DNA from: DAOULT01 sp964646625
GTDB lineage: Bacteria; Chloroflexota; Anaerolineae; CAZYHC01
Length of the DNA stretch: 64,000 bases
Assembly (NCBI GenBank): GCA_964646625.1
Contig: CAZYHC010000020.1
Location: forward strand, 1 to 64,000
Direction of reading: 5' to 3'
The notes beneath the pieces were generated by a model. The model worked only from the letters and a program-made list of their open reading frames with translations, had not been told where the DNA came from and did no database searches. This document shows, one piece after another, positions 7,276 to 16,509 of this stretch (position 1 is its first letter; each line of letters opens with the position of its first letter). The translations under genes and the position numbers were made by a program.

Positions 7276-8970
7276 TCACGGTCTGCTGGGTCTTCGCTGT
7301 TCCCGGTAGAGCAGCACGCTCACCGCGATCCCGGCCACTACCAGCAGGCTGACGGGCAGGTAGGGGAACGAAGGACGGGGAGCGGCGCTGACCTCGAAGG
7401 CATCCACCAGGCAGCGATATCCCGTCGAGTTGGGGTTATGCCCCTCTCCGACCGTCAATCTGAGGACGTGCTGGCCGTTGCCTGCTCTTTGCGCCAGGAT
7501 GACTTCCGCCTGCCAGCTCGCGTTCGGGTTGTAGAGGTCTATGAAGGAGCGTCCCTCCTCGTCTCTGGACAGCCCATTGACCTTATGGCCGTCGAGGGTG
7601 ACGTAAAGCTGGCCCGCCTGGGAATCCCGCAGCGTGATCAGAGATACCGTGTCCCCTCTGAAGGTAAAGGACAGGCTGTCCCCTGGCCTGTCGCTGACCA
7701 GGCAGGCCCCGGCGCTGGCCTGCGGCTCGATAACCGCCTGCCAACCCTCTTCGATAGACACGGCCGGGTTGGTCTCTTCGTAGTGGCCCGGTCCGGCCTC
7801 GCTCAGGGCCGCCGCTGCGTCCTTGACGGCGTAATAGAGTCGGCGGGGGGTGAAATCAACGTCCACCACCCTGAAGTAATAATCGGCCTGGTCGGGCAAG
7901 AGATCGCCCACCTGCCTGAAGTACCAGATGTTCAACACCCCTGCCCAGGGCCATTTGGCGCGTGCCTGCTGGATGCCTTGCAAGGAATAGCGGGCCTGTT
8001 CTTCCTCTTCCACCCTCTTCCAGATCAACTTGTCCTCCGGGAAATTTGCGGGGGCGGCGTTCCAGCCATACTCGTTGAACCAGATGGCCTTATCCCTATC
8101 GCCGTACTTTTCCATGATTTCCCGTTGCAGCAGGACGCGGGAGAAATTGAGGGTCTGGGGCTCGGGGGGATCATCCGGGGGTTTGTCCATCCCAAAGGCG
8201 TTGGCGGAGAGGATATCGAAATAATCTTTGGCCCCGGCCTGGTACATCTCTTCTAAGAATTGGAGATCGTTCATGGCCGTCCACCGCCCTTGTTCGGGAG
8301 CGGGCTGCCCCAGGGTGATAGCCAGCGGGGCGCTTAAAACGTAGACGTTGGGGTCGGCCTCTTTGGCCCGCGTGTAGGCTATTTTCAACAACCGCACGTA
8401 GTCCGCCGGATCCACTGGACGGTTGCCCCACTCGGGGAAGATGTTAGGCTCGTTCCATATCTGGATGTAGCGTATCCGGCCCCGGTAGTGTTCCACAAAG
8501 GCGTAGACGAAATCGCCGAAATCCTCGAAGTTTTCAGGGGGGCGTTCGGAGTGCAGGGTGTCTCCATGAGCCCAGATAGGAGGCCGGTCGAGGCGAGCGA
8601 TGATTTGCAGACCATACTTCTGGCACAGATCGACGATGTTGTCGTACTTTCTCCAACTGCTCCCTTTACTCACGGGGTCCACGAACTCTCCCTTGCGCTC
8701 CGGTTCGATCTGACTCCAGAGAAACTGCTCTTTGACCCACCCTATGCCGGCCTCCTGGGCCATCTTGAGCGTTTTTTCCCGTTTCCACTCTTCCACCTCG
8801 CGGGCCAGAAAGAAGTTGGCGCCATAGGGATTGACGTCAGTGTTAGGAATCGATCTGATGGGAGCGCTCTGTCCCTCAGCCATCTGGCTGGAGGCTACAA
8901 AAGCATAGGAAATAACCACCAGGCCGACAATAATGATCAGCAAGCAGAGAATAAAAACGTAGACTTTCAT
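7276..8970 (-). CDS. Membrane-anchored glycoside hydrolase-like protein (clan GH-A, GH39/GH5-like)
   Basis: A 564-residue protein with an N-terminal signal-anchor (about 2-26) and a C-terminal membrane helix (about 535-555) followed by a basic tail. The middle is a TIM-barrel glycosidase fold. The likely acid/base is Glu174 in IQIWNEPN, and the likely nucleophile is Glu300 in AIWFNEYGW. A beta-sandwich-like region follows at about 400-525, plausibly sugar-binding. The substrate is unknown. It is the last gene of a minus-strand series of secreted or membrane proteins starting near 16.2 kb. The ATG at 8970 has only a distant AGGAG. Confidence 0.8.
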   Translation of the reverse strand: MKVYVFILCLLIIIVGLVVISYAFVASSQMAEGQSAPIRSIPNTDVNPYGANFFLAREVEEWKREKTLKMAQEAGIGWVKEQFLWSQIEPERKGEFVDPVSKGSSWRKYDNIVDLCQKYGLQIIARLDRPPIWAHGDTLHSERPPENFEDFGDFVYAFVEHYRGRIRYIQIWNEPNIFPEWGNRPVDPADYVRLLKIAYTRAKEADPNVYVLSAPLAITLGQPAPEQGRWTAMNDLQFLEEMYQAGAKDYFDILSANAFGMDKPPDDPPEPQTLNFSRVLLQREIMEKYGDRDKAIWFNEYGWNAAPANFPEDKLIWKRVEEEEQARYSLQGIQQARAKWPWAGVLNIWYFRQVGDLLPDQADYYFRVVDVDFTPRRLYYAVKDAAAALSEAGPGHYEETNPAVSIEEGWQAVIEPQASAGACLVSDRPGDSLSFTFRGDTVSLITLRDSQAGQLYVTLDGHKVNGLSRDEEGRSFIDLYNPNASWQAEVILAQRAGNGQHVLRLTVGEGHNPNSTGYRCLVDAFEVSAAPRPSFPYLPVSLLVVAGIAVSVLLYREQRRPSRP

Positions 8971-9040
8971 TGTCGAGTTTGTGTCTCCTGGAGTTGAGTT
9001 GAAACCGCCATGTCGTCAGCCCGCTATTTTAGTCTACAAA

Positions 9041-10480
9041 CTACTGTTCCAGATAGACAGGACTGGGCCCTATTTCCACCTGGATCCAGCCATCGGGCAC
9101 CCTGTCGTCGGCATCCCTGATGGTGGTGACCGATCCTTGTTTATCCGTCACGTCCACACTGTTGCCCGCCACCGGCAGCGTTACCGATTCGTCCCCTGTG
9201 GCCCAGATGACCGCCAGGTTCTTACCATCGGCCCCGTCGAAAAGATAGCCCTCCAGGTTCTCCAGGTACAACGGGCGCACGTAACAGGCCTTGGACAGCT
9301 TTCTGGTCAACGTTTCGTAGACATAGTAGGCTGGCTTGGGAGTTAGATCCATTTTCAGTAACCCGAATTGGAACTGATCTTCATCCAGGTCTCTGAGCGT
9401 GAACCAGATAATGATCGGCATCTCGGAAGCAATGCCCTGGACAAAGGTTTTGACCAGGAAACGGCTCTGCCTCTCGTCGTTGGACCAGTCACGGGTATGT
9501 TGGCCGGTTTCCGTACAGATTATGGGCTTATAGACGTTGTATTGGGCCAGTTTACTTCTTATGTAGCTGGTCTTACCCACCATACCGGGGCCGTAGGCGA
9601 CCCAGTTGTATTCCCAGGGAATGTAGTAGTGGAAGGCCATCACGTCGAAATACTGCCCCCCGTTGTTGCTCAGCACGTCGTCGAGGAAGTTGCGATCGAA
9701 GGGCCCGCCATCCTCTATAAAGGCGTCGTGAGCCAGCCCCCCCATCACCACCTGCGCGTCCGGGCTGGCCTTCTTGACCTCAGGATAAATGGCGGCTAGC
9801 ATCTGGGCATATGCTGCTCCATTGTATCCCCAGTAACCGTGGGTGCCTTGCTCGGCGAAGTACTCCCAGGTGTTGTCCGGCTCGTTATAGAGCTGCCAAT
9901 ATCTGGCCACCGGCGAGCCTGGAGCATCCTGGAAACCATCGCCATCGTAGCGTTCCGCCAGGGCCTTCATGAATTCCATGAGGTCGGTCAGTCTGTGAAC
10001 TGGGCCCTGTTTATAGGTGGCTGCCCAGGAGGGGTTATCTGTCAAAGTAGCTATCACGTTAATGCCTGCCTTGTAGGCATTGGTAAGCTGGGTGTCGGTA
10101 TAACTCCAATTGTAGTGCTCCGGCGTGGTATCGGCGGGTTCGATTATGGCCCAACTCAGCGGCCAGCGCATCCACTTCGCCCCCACCGCAACAGCCTGGT
10201 TCAGACCGGTGCTACTGTTGATCTCTTCGTACACCTGCACCCCGAAATAGCCTAAAGAGGGACAGTAGTCATTGTAGGTGAGGGGTATATATTGAGTATA
10301 GGTCACTGCTCTGGTGGAACGAAGCTCCGGCGGCGAAGACAACGCCATAACGCCCGGCCCCTGCCGGGAAGCCAGGGAAGGGGTAGGCAACGACACATAG
10401 ATGACGCCGAAGGCTATGGCCAGGATCAAGATCGGCTTTACCAGGTTGATGGAAGTCCTGAGTAACTTATTTGAGATCAT
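9041..10480 (-). CDS. Secreted glycoside hydrolase-like protein (clan GH-A)
   Basis: 479 residues with an N-terminal signal peptide or anchor (hydrophobic 13-31). The catalytic barrel shows the GH-A pair: acid/base Glu200 in YWQLYNEPDNTW and a nucleophile glutamate in KPIICTETGQHTRDW. The C-terminus is a small beta-rich domain. The general plan resembles the neighbour at 7276-8970, so the two may be old paralogues with different substrates. The ATG has AAAGG eight bases upstream. The gene starts 12 bases after the membrane glycosyltransferase gene ends. Confidence 0.78.
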   Translation of the reverse strand: MISNKLLRTSINLVKPILILAIAFGVIYVSLPTPSLASRQGPGVMALSSPPELRSTRAVTYTQYIPLTYNDYCPSLGYFGVQVYEEINSSTGLNQAVAVGAKWMRWPLSWAIIEPADTTPEHYNWSYTDTQLTNAYKAGINVIATLTDNPSWAATYKQGPVHRLTDLMEFMKALAERYDGDGFQDAPGSPVARYWQLYNEPDNTWEYFAEQGTHGYWGYNGAAYAQMLAAIYPEVKKASPDAQVVMGGLAHDAFIEDGGPFDRNFLDDVLSNNGGQYFDVMAFHYYIPWEYNWVAYGPGMVGKTSYIRSKLAQYNVYKPIICTETGQHTRDWSNDERQSRFLVKTFVQGIASEMPIIIWFTLRDLDEDQFQFGLLKMDLTPKPAYYVYETLTRKLSKACYVRPLYLENLEGYLFDGADGKNLAVIWATGDESVTLPVAGNSVDVTDKQGSVTTIRDADDRVPDGWIQVEIGPSPVYLEQ

Positions 10481-10492
10481 ACAAACTACCTT

Positions 10493-12034
10493 TCATTTCT
10501 GCACTTTATATATTTCCCATTGTTCGCTATATCGCGGCACATGGAAATGTTTGTTCAGTATTTCGAAGCTGTTCAACAAAGAAGGCTCCATGTCTTTCAG
10601 ATAGTAGACGGGGATATCGTTCTCCAGGAGAGTATCGACAGCTTTCACCAGGCGAGGCTCGAACACCTCCTCTCTGTACGTGCCTGTCGCCGGGTCCGAG
10701 GGAGGGATGTTGCGATAGTTCAATACCGACCTGGGGCCATAAAAAGCGATAACGTCATTATATATATAGGATAGGAAAACGGCGTTTTCCTCCGTGTTTT
10801 GGGTAAAACTCTGAACCTGCTCGATGGTAATAGCCAGATTTCTATCTCTTATCTCTATCTCTCTAAACCCCTCTAGAGCCGGATAAAAAATAGCCGCCAA
10901 AACGCACAAAGGAATGACCAGTGGGGCCGCGTTCCCTTTGAGCACCCTGGTCACGGCCTTCACCAGGCCAAAGCTGCCCATCAGGCCCAGCATGGGAAAA
11001 ACGGGCAATAGAAAACGGGCGTTAACCCCGGTAGGAGCAAAAGCGTAAAAGGAGTAGAATAGAACGATAATGAAAGCGATGCCCATCAGGAGCAGGGCTT
11101 TCGGACGCGGCATGGTCAAGGCTCCTATCAGGATGAACGGTGATATCAAAGGGAAATTGGTTAAGATGGTCCGGCAGGCGGCAGGGAAGCTTTTTCCTCC
11201 GACAGGGGAGGGCCCAAACCAATAGGCGAAGTCCAACATGGGCCAGGGATACCAGCCATGTTGGGGACTGTAGCCAGTGGTAAAGAACCCCCCGTAATAG
11301 TATTTATTATACAATAGAAGGGCCAAAACCCCCAGACCCAAAGTAGGGAAGAAAAAGAAATTAACGGTGTCCCTGAAGGCGCGACCTCTCTGTACGTACA
11401 GGGTATAGACCAATAATGGAAATATGAGCACCATGCTGGTATAACGGATGAAGAAGCTGTAGCTCAGCAGCAACCCCGCCAGCGAAGATAGCGCGATGCG
11501 GAATCCCTGCCCTCTGGTGGGGTGCTGGGCCGCGATAAAGGCGGCGACGCCCCACAGAATAAAAACCGTGCCGGGCACGTCGGACCAGGGAGCAGTGGAG
11601 AAAAGGAGATAGGCGGGCGCGAAGGCCACTATCGCAGCGGCCCACAGGCCGGTTTGGTTGTCAAAGAGCAGTCTTCCCAGGCAGTAGGTGCCCAGTACTC
11701 CCAGAACGGCCAGGAAAGGAACGACGTACAGAGCCAGACCCGCTTGAAATACTGCGGCCAGCAGAAGAGGAAAGCCGGGAGGATAATTGAAGCCCAAACA
11801 GCCTCTCTCTCCTCTCCTGATCCGAAAAGCATTAACGTGAAAGTAGGGCCCGGCTAATTCATTGTTGCTATCGCAGTAAGACAGGCTATGGGAGCGAGCC
11901 AGATGTCGGCCCGCATAGACATAGCCCATCGGATCGCCGCCCTCGACAGCGGGCCCTGTTTTAGAAAAATAAATGCAGAAGCAGACGACGCTCAATATCG
12001 CTAACAGGATGTAGTGATAAAGGGGGCGCTTCAT
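10493..12034 (-). CDS. PMT-like integral membrane glycosyltransferase (GT39/ArnT type)
   Basis: 513 residues with about ten or more membrane helices. After the first helix comes the acidic motif VEGGDPMGYVYAGRHLA, matching the first-loop acidic site of lipid-linked sugar transferases of the GT-C fold. Such enzymes take a sugar from polyprenyl phosphate and attach it to a protein, lipid or glycan outside the cell. The ATG at 12034 (MKRPLYHYILL) is preferred: an upstream in-frame start would overlap the neighbouring gene and add a non-hydrophobic tail. Its gene neighbours are secreted glycosidase-like proteins. Confidence 0.8.
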   Translation of the reverse strand: MKRPLYHYILLAILSVVCFCIYFSKTGPAVEGGDPMGYVYAGRHLARSHSLSYCDSNNELAGPYFHVNAFRIRRGERGCLGFNYPPGFPLLLAAVFQAGLALYVVPFLAVLGVLGTYCLGRLLFDNQTGLWAAAIVAFAPAYLLFSTAPWSDVPGTVFILWGVAAFIAAQHPTRGQGFRIALSSLAGLLLSYSFFIRYTSMVLIFPLLVYTLYVQRGRAFRDTVNFFFFPTLGLGVLALLLYNKYYYGGFFTTGYSPQHGWYPWPMLDFAYWFGPSPVGGKSFPAACRTILTNFPLISPFILIGALTMPRPKALLLMGIAFIIVLFYSFYAFAPTGVNARFLLPVFPMLGLMGSFGLVKAVTRVLKGNAAPLVIPLCVLAAIFYPALEGFREIEIRDRNLAITIEQVQSFTQNTEENAVFLSYIYNDVIAFYGPRSVLNYRNIPPSDPATGTYREEVFEPRLVKAVDTLLENDIPVYYLKDMEPSLLNSFEILNKHFHVPRYSEQWEIYKVQK

Positions 12035-12080
12035 CTCTCCAGTTCTTTCCGAGTGATGGCAGGGACGCACGGCCCAGAAC

Positions 12081-13520
12081 CTAGCGTGTTTCTTTCGAGA
12101 TGATCGGCAGGTGAGTTTGGTGCGTTGCCACCAGAATACTGGCGGTTTTAGTGTTGTTGCCTTCGTTGCTCTCCGCAATGCTGTTGTTGGGATCGACCAC
12201 CACGCGCACGTTGTGGAGCCCGCTGATAACGTTGGTCCAGGTAACCTGTGCCGTAGCCAGCCCGGCGCAACCGCTCAGCTCCCTGGTGATCTTCTGGGTG
12301 GCCCCTATTTGCGTGCCGTTATCGGCGTCGTAGAAGTTCACTTCGATCTGGTTGCCCGGTATGGCGATATTGCCCACGTTTGAGATCAGGGCTTTGAGGG
12401 TGAAGGTTACCGGTTCCCCTGTGGAGAAAGGATTGGGAGGGTCCGAGAAGACCTGGACCGTCTGTAGATCGACGAAAGGGGCCAGGGCCGAGGTATAGCT
12501 GCCGTAATCCTGGCCCAGGGTTTTAATAGCCTTGGTGTTTGGATCGAACAGGTTGCCGCCATATTTAGTATCGTCCAGGCTATACCACAGCCAGCGTTGG
12601 ACCAGGCGGTTGTCGTCGTAAGGATACCCGAGGTTGGCATCGGTAGTATTCAAAAAATAGTCAAAGGTATTATATAGGAAAGCCTTGACCCGGGGGTGGT
12701 CGAAGGAGCGTCCATCTTCATCGAAATAATCAGGAGGCAACAGGATACCGTACTCCGAGATGAAAAGGGGCTTATCCTGTTCTCCCCTGTCCTTCAGCCA
12801 CTGGCGGAAATCCACTATGCGTTGCTTAAAGATGTTCATGTCGTCCAGATCTCTCAGGTTATACAGGACGCCCTCCAGCGCGATGCTGCCCGGCGGGATA
12901 CCCGCTCCCCAGGAATCGGGCAATGACTCATCTCGCTCCCGTAGAATAAAGCTATGGATATTCCAGATGTCGGTTGGCAGTGGGGCATGGTATAGGGCAA
13001 AATAAGTGTCTAAAATGGTCTGGAGGTATTCCAGACGCAGAGGGGTGGGCTGCACGATGCCCCCGATGCCCACCAGGCAGGTAGGATCCTTGCTTTTCAT
13101 AAGGTAGTAGATATCGTGATAAGCCCGGGCGTATATTTCGGGCAGCATCTCATCCTGATATGTCCGTCTGTCCATCTCGTTGCCGATGAACCAGATGGTC
13201 CCCGGGTTGGCCGCGATGGTGGCCTCCAGATTGCTCCCGGAAGGAGAATACGTGTACGTAGACCCTGTTTGCGTCAGGCGGATGACCTGCATGTATTCTA
13301 TGCCGTTGGGCCGAAGCGGGGTATGGGCGGTAACCCAGTCCAGATACCAACCAGTGTTCAGGGGGGCGGTGTTATAATCAGTTATTTCTCTCCCTAACAG
13401 GCCCACTCCGAAACGACAATTAGGGTAGGGCGTGCTGGAAACGGCTGAACGAGGAGCGGCCAGGGAACAGAGCAGAGTGAGCGCAATAAGCGATACTATC
13501 AGGGCGGACCTTTTGGACAT
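12081..13520 (-). CDS. Secreted GH-A-like protein with C-terminal CARDB domain
   Basis: 479 residues. A signal peptide (MSKRSALIVSLIALTLLCSL) is followed by a barrel with likely catalytic glutamates in TIWFIGNEMD and PLFISEYGILL. A CARDB-like immunoglobulin fold lies at about residues 370-465 (DPPNPFSTGEPVTFT, VVDPNNSIAESNEGNNT). CARDB domains mediate adhesion or binding outside the cell. The ATG at 13520 has AAAGGAG six to seven bases upstream; an earlier in-frame ATG at 13544 lacks this. The glycosidase activity is inferred from fold signatures only. Confidence 0.78.
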   Translation of the reverse strand: MSKRSALIVSLIALTLLCSLAAPRSAVSSTPYPNCRFGVGLLGREITDYNTAPLNTGWYLDWVTAHTPLRPNGIEYMQVIRLTQTGSTYTYSPSGSNLEATIAANPGTIWFIGNEMDRRTYQDEMLPEIYARAYHDIYYLMKSKDPTCLVGIGGIVQPTPLRLEYLQTILDTYFALYHAPLPTDIWNIHSFILRERDESLPDSWGAGIPPGSIALEGVLYNLRDLDDMNIFKQRIVDFRQWLKDRGEQDKPLFISEYGILLPPDYFDEDGRSFDHPRVKAFLYNTFDYFLNTTDANLGYPYDDNRLVQRWLWYSLDDTKYGGNLFDPNTKAIKTLGQDYGSYTSALAPFVDLQTVQVFSDPPNPFSTGEPVTFTLKALISNVGNIAIPGNQIEVNFYDADNGTQIGATQKITRELSGCAGLATAQVTWTNVISGLHNVRVVVDPNNSIAESNEGNNTKTASILVATHQTHLPIISKETR

Positions 13521-13564
13521 CGTTAGCTCCTTTCTAAAAGACAAAGATTAGGACTCTTCTAAGG

Positions 13565-13617
13565 AAAACGACGGATGTAGCGGAGGGAACAGGTAGCAGT
13601 ATCCGCTACACCCGTTT
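13565..13617 (-). terminator. Hairpin between the Vgb-like and CARDB genes
   Basis: TGTAGCGGA (13576-13584) pairs perfectly with TCCGCTACA (13602-13610), and AAAACG/CGTTTT extends the arms. It lies a few bases after the stop of the Vgb-like gene. It may be a terminator or a processing stem that changes expression of the downstream genes. Confidence 0.5.
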
Positions 13618-13620
13618 TAT

Positions 13621-14781
13621 CTAAAATGTATAATTTTTCAAATTCAGGGGTAGATCCGTATAGAAGGGATGGGTGTAGACAAACCAGACGATATCGTTAC
13701 TGTCCACAGCTATGCCTTGGGGGCGGGCTCCATCGGCGATGTGATACTCGTTAAAGTTTTGGGTGATAGGATCAAAGCGACCGAGGCGTTCCCCGTCCCG
13801 CTCGGTGAACCAGATTTTTCCCTGCGAATCCAGGTCCAGCCGACAGGGGCTGCTGTTGGAGGTCGGGGTTTTTCTGGTAAGGGCAAAGGTCCAGGTGCCG
13901 ACAACGATCCGGCCAACCCCGTGAGCCTGCAACATGGTCATCCAGGTATCCCCGTTGGCGTCAACCATCAGGTCGAAGGGGTAATAGTCCCTGGTGGTTG
14001 AGGTAGGCCAGACTTTGATGACCTGCCCCTTCGAGGGATTGAGCCAGGAAACCACGCCGCTCACCGGCTCGGTAAACCAGACGTCGGTACTGGACGCGGC
14101 CATGATCCCATAAGGGCCATAGAAACCCAGGGTGTGCGTGAATTCCTTAAAGGTGCCCACCTGGGCCCCGAGGACATCCCCTGCGGCAGTGAGGGTTAGC
14201 TGTCCCACCTTACCGGCGCCCTGTTCGGTAAACCACACTTCCGTTTCCGTGCCCGGCAGCAAAGATAGATCGGCCGGCCGGCTGTGGGCCGTCGGCACGG
14301 TGTACTCGACCAGGCTGCCTGGCGGGTTGGCTCGGTTCAGGCGCCCAATTTTATTGCCGTAGTACTCGGTGAACCAGACGTAATTATTGGTAACCGCTAT
14401 GTTGAGGGGGTATCCGCCGGCTACCGTCACGATCTCTTCTTCCAGTTTGTAGTCGGTGGGGCTGGTGTAGACCAGACGACTAACCCGGTCAAAAACAGGC
14501 TCGGTGAACCACACCTCGACGTTGGTAGTATTGGAGAAGGTGGCTATCCCTACGGGGTCGCTGCCTGTCGTCAGGGTGAAGTTGGTGAAAGTCTGGGTGC
14601 TGGGCTCGAAACGGCCCACGTAAGCCAGAGGTGGCGAATCCGCCGGGGGCGCGTAGGCCGGGCCAGCGTAGGGAGAGGACAGCGCCAGTTCGGGGGTCAT
14701 CAGCACGAAGGCCAGACCCCCCGCCAGTAACAGCAGAGAAAGCAACACGAATTTATAGCCCAATTTCGTTTGTGGATGCAA
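13621..14781 (-). CDS. Secreted Vgb-like beta-propeller protein
   Basis: 386 residues with a signal peptide and a propeller of repeated VWFTEP / IWFTE blades, the pattern of virginiamycin B lyase-like (streptogramin lyase) proteins. At least six blades are visible, with W-F-T-E spaced about 45-50 residues apart. In genomes such proteins are mostly uncharacterised secreted propellers, and resistance is not implied. The start is TTG at 14781. AAGGAGGG, lying inside the end of the preceding gene, is eight bases upstream, so the two genes are coupled. Confidence 0.82.
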   Translation of the reverse strand: MHPQTKLGYKFVLLSLLLLAGGLAFVLMTPELALSSPYAGPAYAPPADSPPLAYVGRFEPSTQTFTNFTLTTGSDPVGIATFSNTTNVEVWFTEPVFDRVSRLVYTSPTDYKLEEEIVTVAGGYPLNIAVTNNYVWFTEYYGNKIGRLNRANPPGSLVEYTVPTAHSRPADLSLLPGTETEVWFTEQGAGKVGQLTLTAAGDVLGAQVGTFKEFTHTLGFYGPYGIMAASSTDVWFTEPVSGVVSWLNPSKGQVIKVWPTSTTRDYYPFDLMVDANGDTWMTMLQAHGVGRIVVGTWTFALTRKTPTSNSSPCRLDLDSQGKIWFTERDGERLGRFDPITQNFNEYHIADGARPQGIAVDSNDIVWFVYTHPFYTDLPLNLKNYTF

Positions 14782-14783
14782 TT

Positions 14784-16226
14784 TTAAAGCCCTCCTTCAT
14801 GTTTAAATAACCATTGTTTTTTGGTGATTTTGTAACGGACGATCAATTTTTGGAGCCATTTTTGGATGAGGAAATAAAACGCCCTTCTTCTTTTCCAAAG
14901 GAATTTAAGGCCATCGAGCAGCCTGACGTTCTTTAAATACAGGCTGAGCAGTATTCGTCTCTGCCACTTTGCCAACTGCTCCCAGGGCAGGCCTTCCAGT
15001 TCCAGCACCTTCCCGCCATATTTGTCGTATTGCGACCAATCCTGGGTGAGGAGGCGGTACCCACCCTCGCCGCGTAGAGCCATATCAAAGATCCTGGTGC
15101 CGGGGTATGGCACCATCAGGCCCACCGCGATAGTATCCGTATTTAATTCGGCGGCCAGATCGAGAGTTTTTTGCAGGGTTTCCCTGGTTTCGTTCGGGTG
15201 TCCGATAATGAAATAAGTCTCCAGGGAAATCCCTGCTTCCTTAATGATTCTGACGGCGCGTTTCACCTGTGCGACGGTTATGCCCTTGTTTATGGCCTTC
15301 AATATTTCATCGTCCCCTGACTCGACGCCCATTTCCAGGTGGTAACACCCGGCCTTTTTTGCCAGGGCAATTACGTCTGGACTGGCAAAGTTGGCACGAG
15401 TCAGGCCACTCCACCTGATTTGATCTGAGAGCCCCCTCTCGATCATCAGTTGTAGCAGTGTTCGAGTCTCCTGGCTATCAAACAGGAAAATCTCGTCGGC
15501 AAAATCAAAAGTGTGAGCGCCGTAATGGGTGATAGCGTATTCTATTTCTTGACAGACATTCTGTGCTGACCGGCGTCTGAGCTTCCTGCCTAAAACCTGC
15601 ATACAGAAGGCACAACTGTAAGGACAACCCCTGCTGGTAAACATAACATAGTACGCCTGTTTATCTGTTAAGGCTAGCGGGTTCTCACCGTAGTAGTGAT
15701 GAAGTGCGGGATAGGGGAGGGCGTCCAATTCTGCGGATGTGAGAAAGGGACGGGGTGCATTGACGACAAGGTGTCTCCCATTGCGGTAAACAAGTCCCTG
15801 GATGGAACTCAGGTTTGAGGTGGGGCCCTGTTGTAGATGTTGTAACAACTCCAGGGTCGTCTTTTCACCTTCCCCACGTATTCCGTAATCAAAAACGGGA
15901 AATTCGGCCAGGGTTCTCTCTGGCAACGCCGTAACGTGGCAGCCGCCAATAATGGCAGGAACATTCAGTTGTCGCTTGAGTTGAGATGCGATCTGAGCCG
16001 CCTGCGTGATCTCATGCGTCATGGCGGTTAACCCTATCACGTCCGGCTCATAGTCTGTCACATGACGCAAGAGTTCCTGTTCCGACCAGGAATGAAAATA
16101 TGCGTCGAATACTTTGCAATTGAATCCATGATATTCGAGATAAGCACTAATGTATGCTATGCCCAGAACAGGACGTTTGTACCAATCAGCGTAAGTGGCT
16201 GGTGGTTTAATCAACGCTATCTTCAT
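14784..16226 (-). CDS. B12-binding radical SAM protein
   Basis: 480 residues. The N-terminal half is a cobalamin-binding Rossmann domain (about 1-140, with LAYISAYLEYHG-like order and DVIGLTAMTH). The radical SAM core follows, with the 4Fe-4S motif in RGCPYSCAFC near residue 195. Family members methylate or rearrange unactivated carbons, often in lipid or natural-product synthesis. The ATG at 16226 (MKIALIKPP) is the family-like start. It is the first gene after the promoter at 16367-16395, heading the glycan-related series. The substrate is unknown; a modified polyprenyl or cell-envelope lipid is possible. Confidence 0.87.
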   Translation of the reverse strand: MKIALIKPPATYADWYKRPVLGIAYISAYLEYHGFNCKVFDAYFHSWSEQELLRHVTDYEPDVIGLTAMTHEITQAAQIASQLKRQLNVPAIIGGCHVTALPERTLAEFPVFDYGIRGEGEKTTLELLQHLQQGPTSNLSSIQGLVYRNGRHLVVNAPRPFLTSAELDALPYPALHHYYGENPLALTDKQAYYVMFTSRGCPYSCAFCMQVLGRKLRRRSAQNVCQEIEYAITHYGAHTFDFADEIFLFDSQETRTLLQLMIERGLSDQIRWSGLTRANFASPDVIALAKKAGCYHLEMGVESGDDEILKAINKGITVAQVKRAVRIIKEAGISLETYFIIGHPNETRETLQKTLDLAAELNTDTIAVGLMVPYPGTRIFDMALRGEGGYRLLTQDWSQYDKYGGKVLELEGLPWEQLAKWQRRILLSLYLKNVRLLDGLKFLWKRRRAFYFLIQKWLQKLIVRYKITKKQWLFKHEGGL

Positions 16227-16366
16227 TGGCACTCTCATTCTCGATCGCATCCAGCGCCACTCAAGGGTTTTCAGGGTTGGTCCAGTCCAAGAAAAGGCTC
16301 CCTTTTCCCCTCACCCGGCTCTATCACCTGAATATATGCTCATACGATCATGTCAAATATTATGCT

Positions 16367-16395
16367 ATTATACCACACCCGGAGGCTTTTGTCAA
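16367..16395 (-). promoter_or_regulatory. Sigma-70 promoter for the radical SAM gene cluster
   Basis: Minus-strand TTGACA (16395-16390), a 17-base spacer and TATAAT (16372-16367), with an extended -10 TGG before it. The leader to the ATG at 16226 is about 130 bases; no clear structure was seen in it. The rest of 16227-16509 holds no gene I can support. Confidence 0.85.
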
Positions 16396-16509
16396 AAAGA
16401 GCCCACCAGGTCGTCTTTTTAGCAGCGTTATACAGCTTAAGCTTTGTGTAAGCAGAGTATTTTTTCCAAAACAAATCTTATCGTTCGTTAAAGCACTGCT
16501 GTACTGAAT

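Noticed and set aside
13621..14781. Streptogramin resistance by the Vgb-like protein
   Set aside because: It has a signal peptide and sits with surface-glycan genes. The WFTE propeller pattern alone does not show lyase activity.
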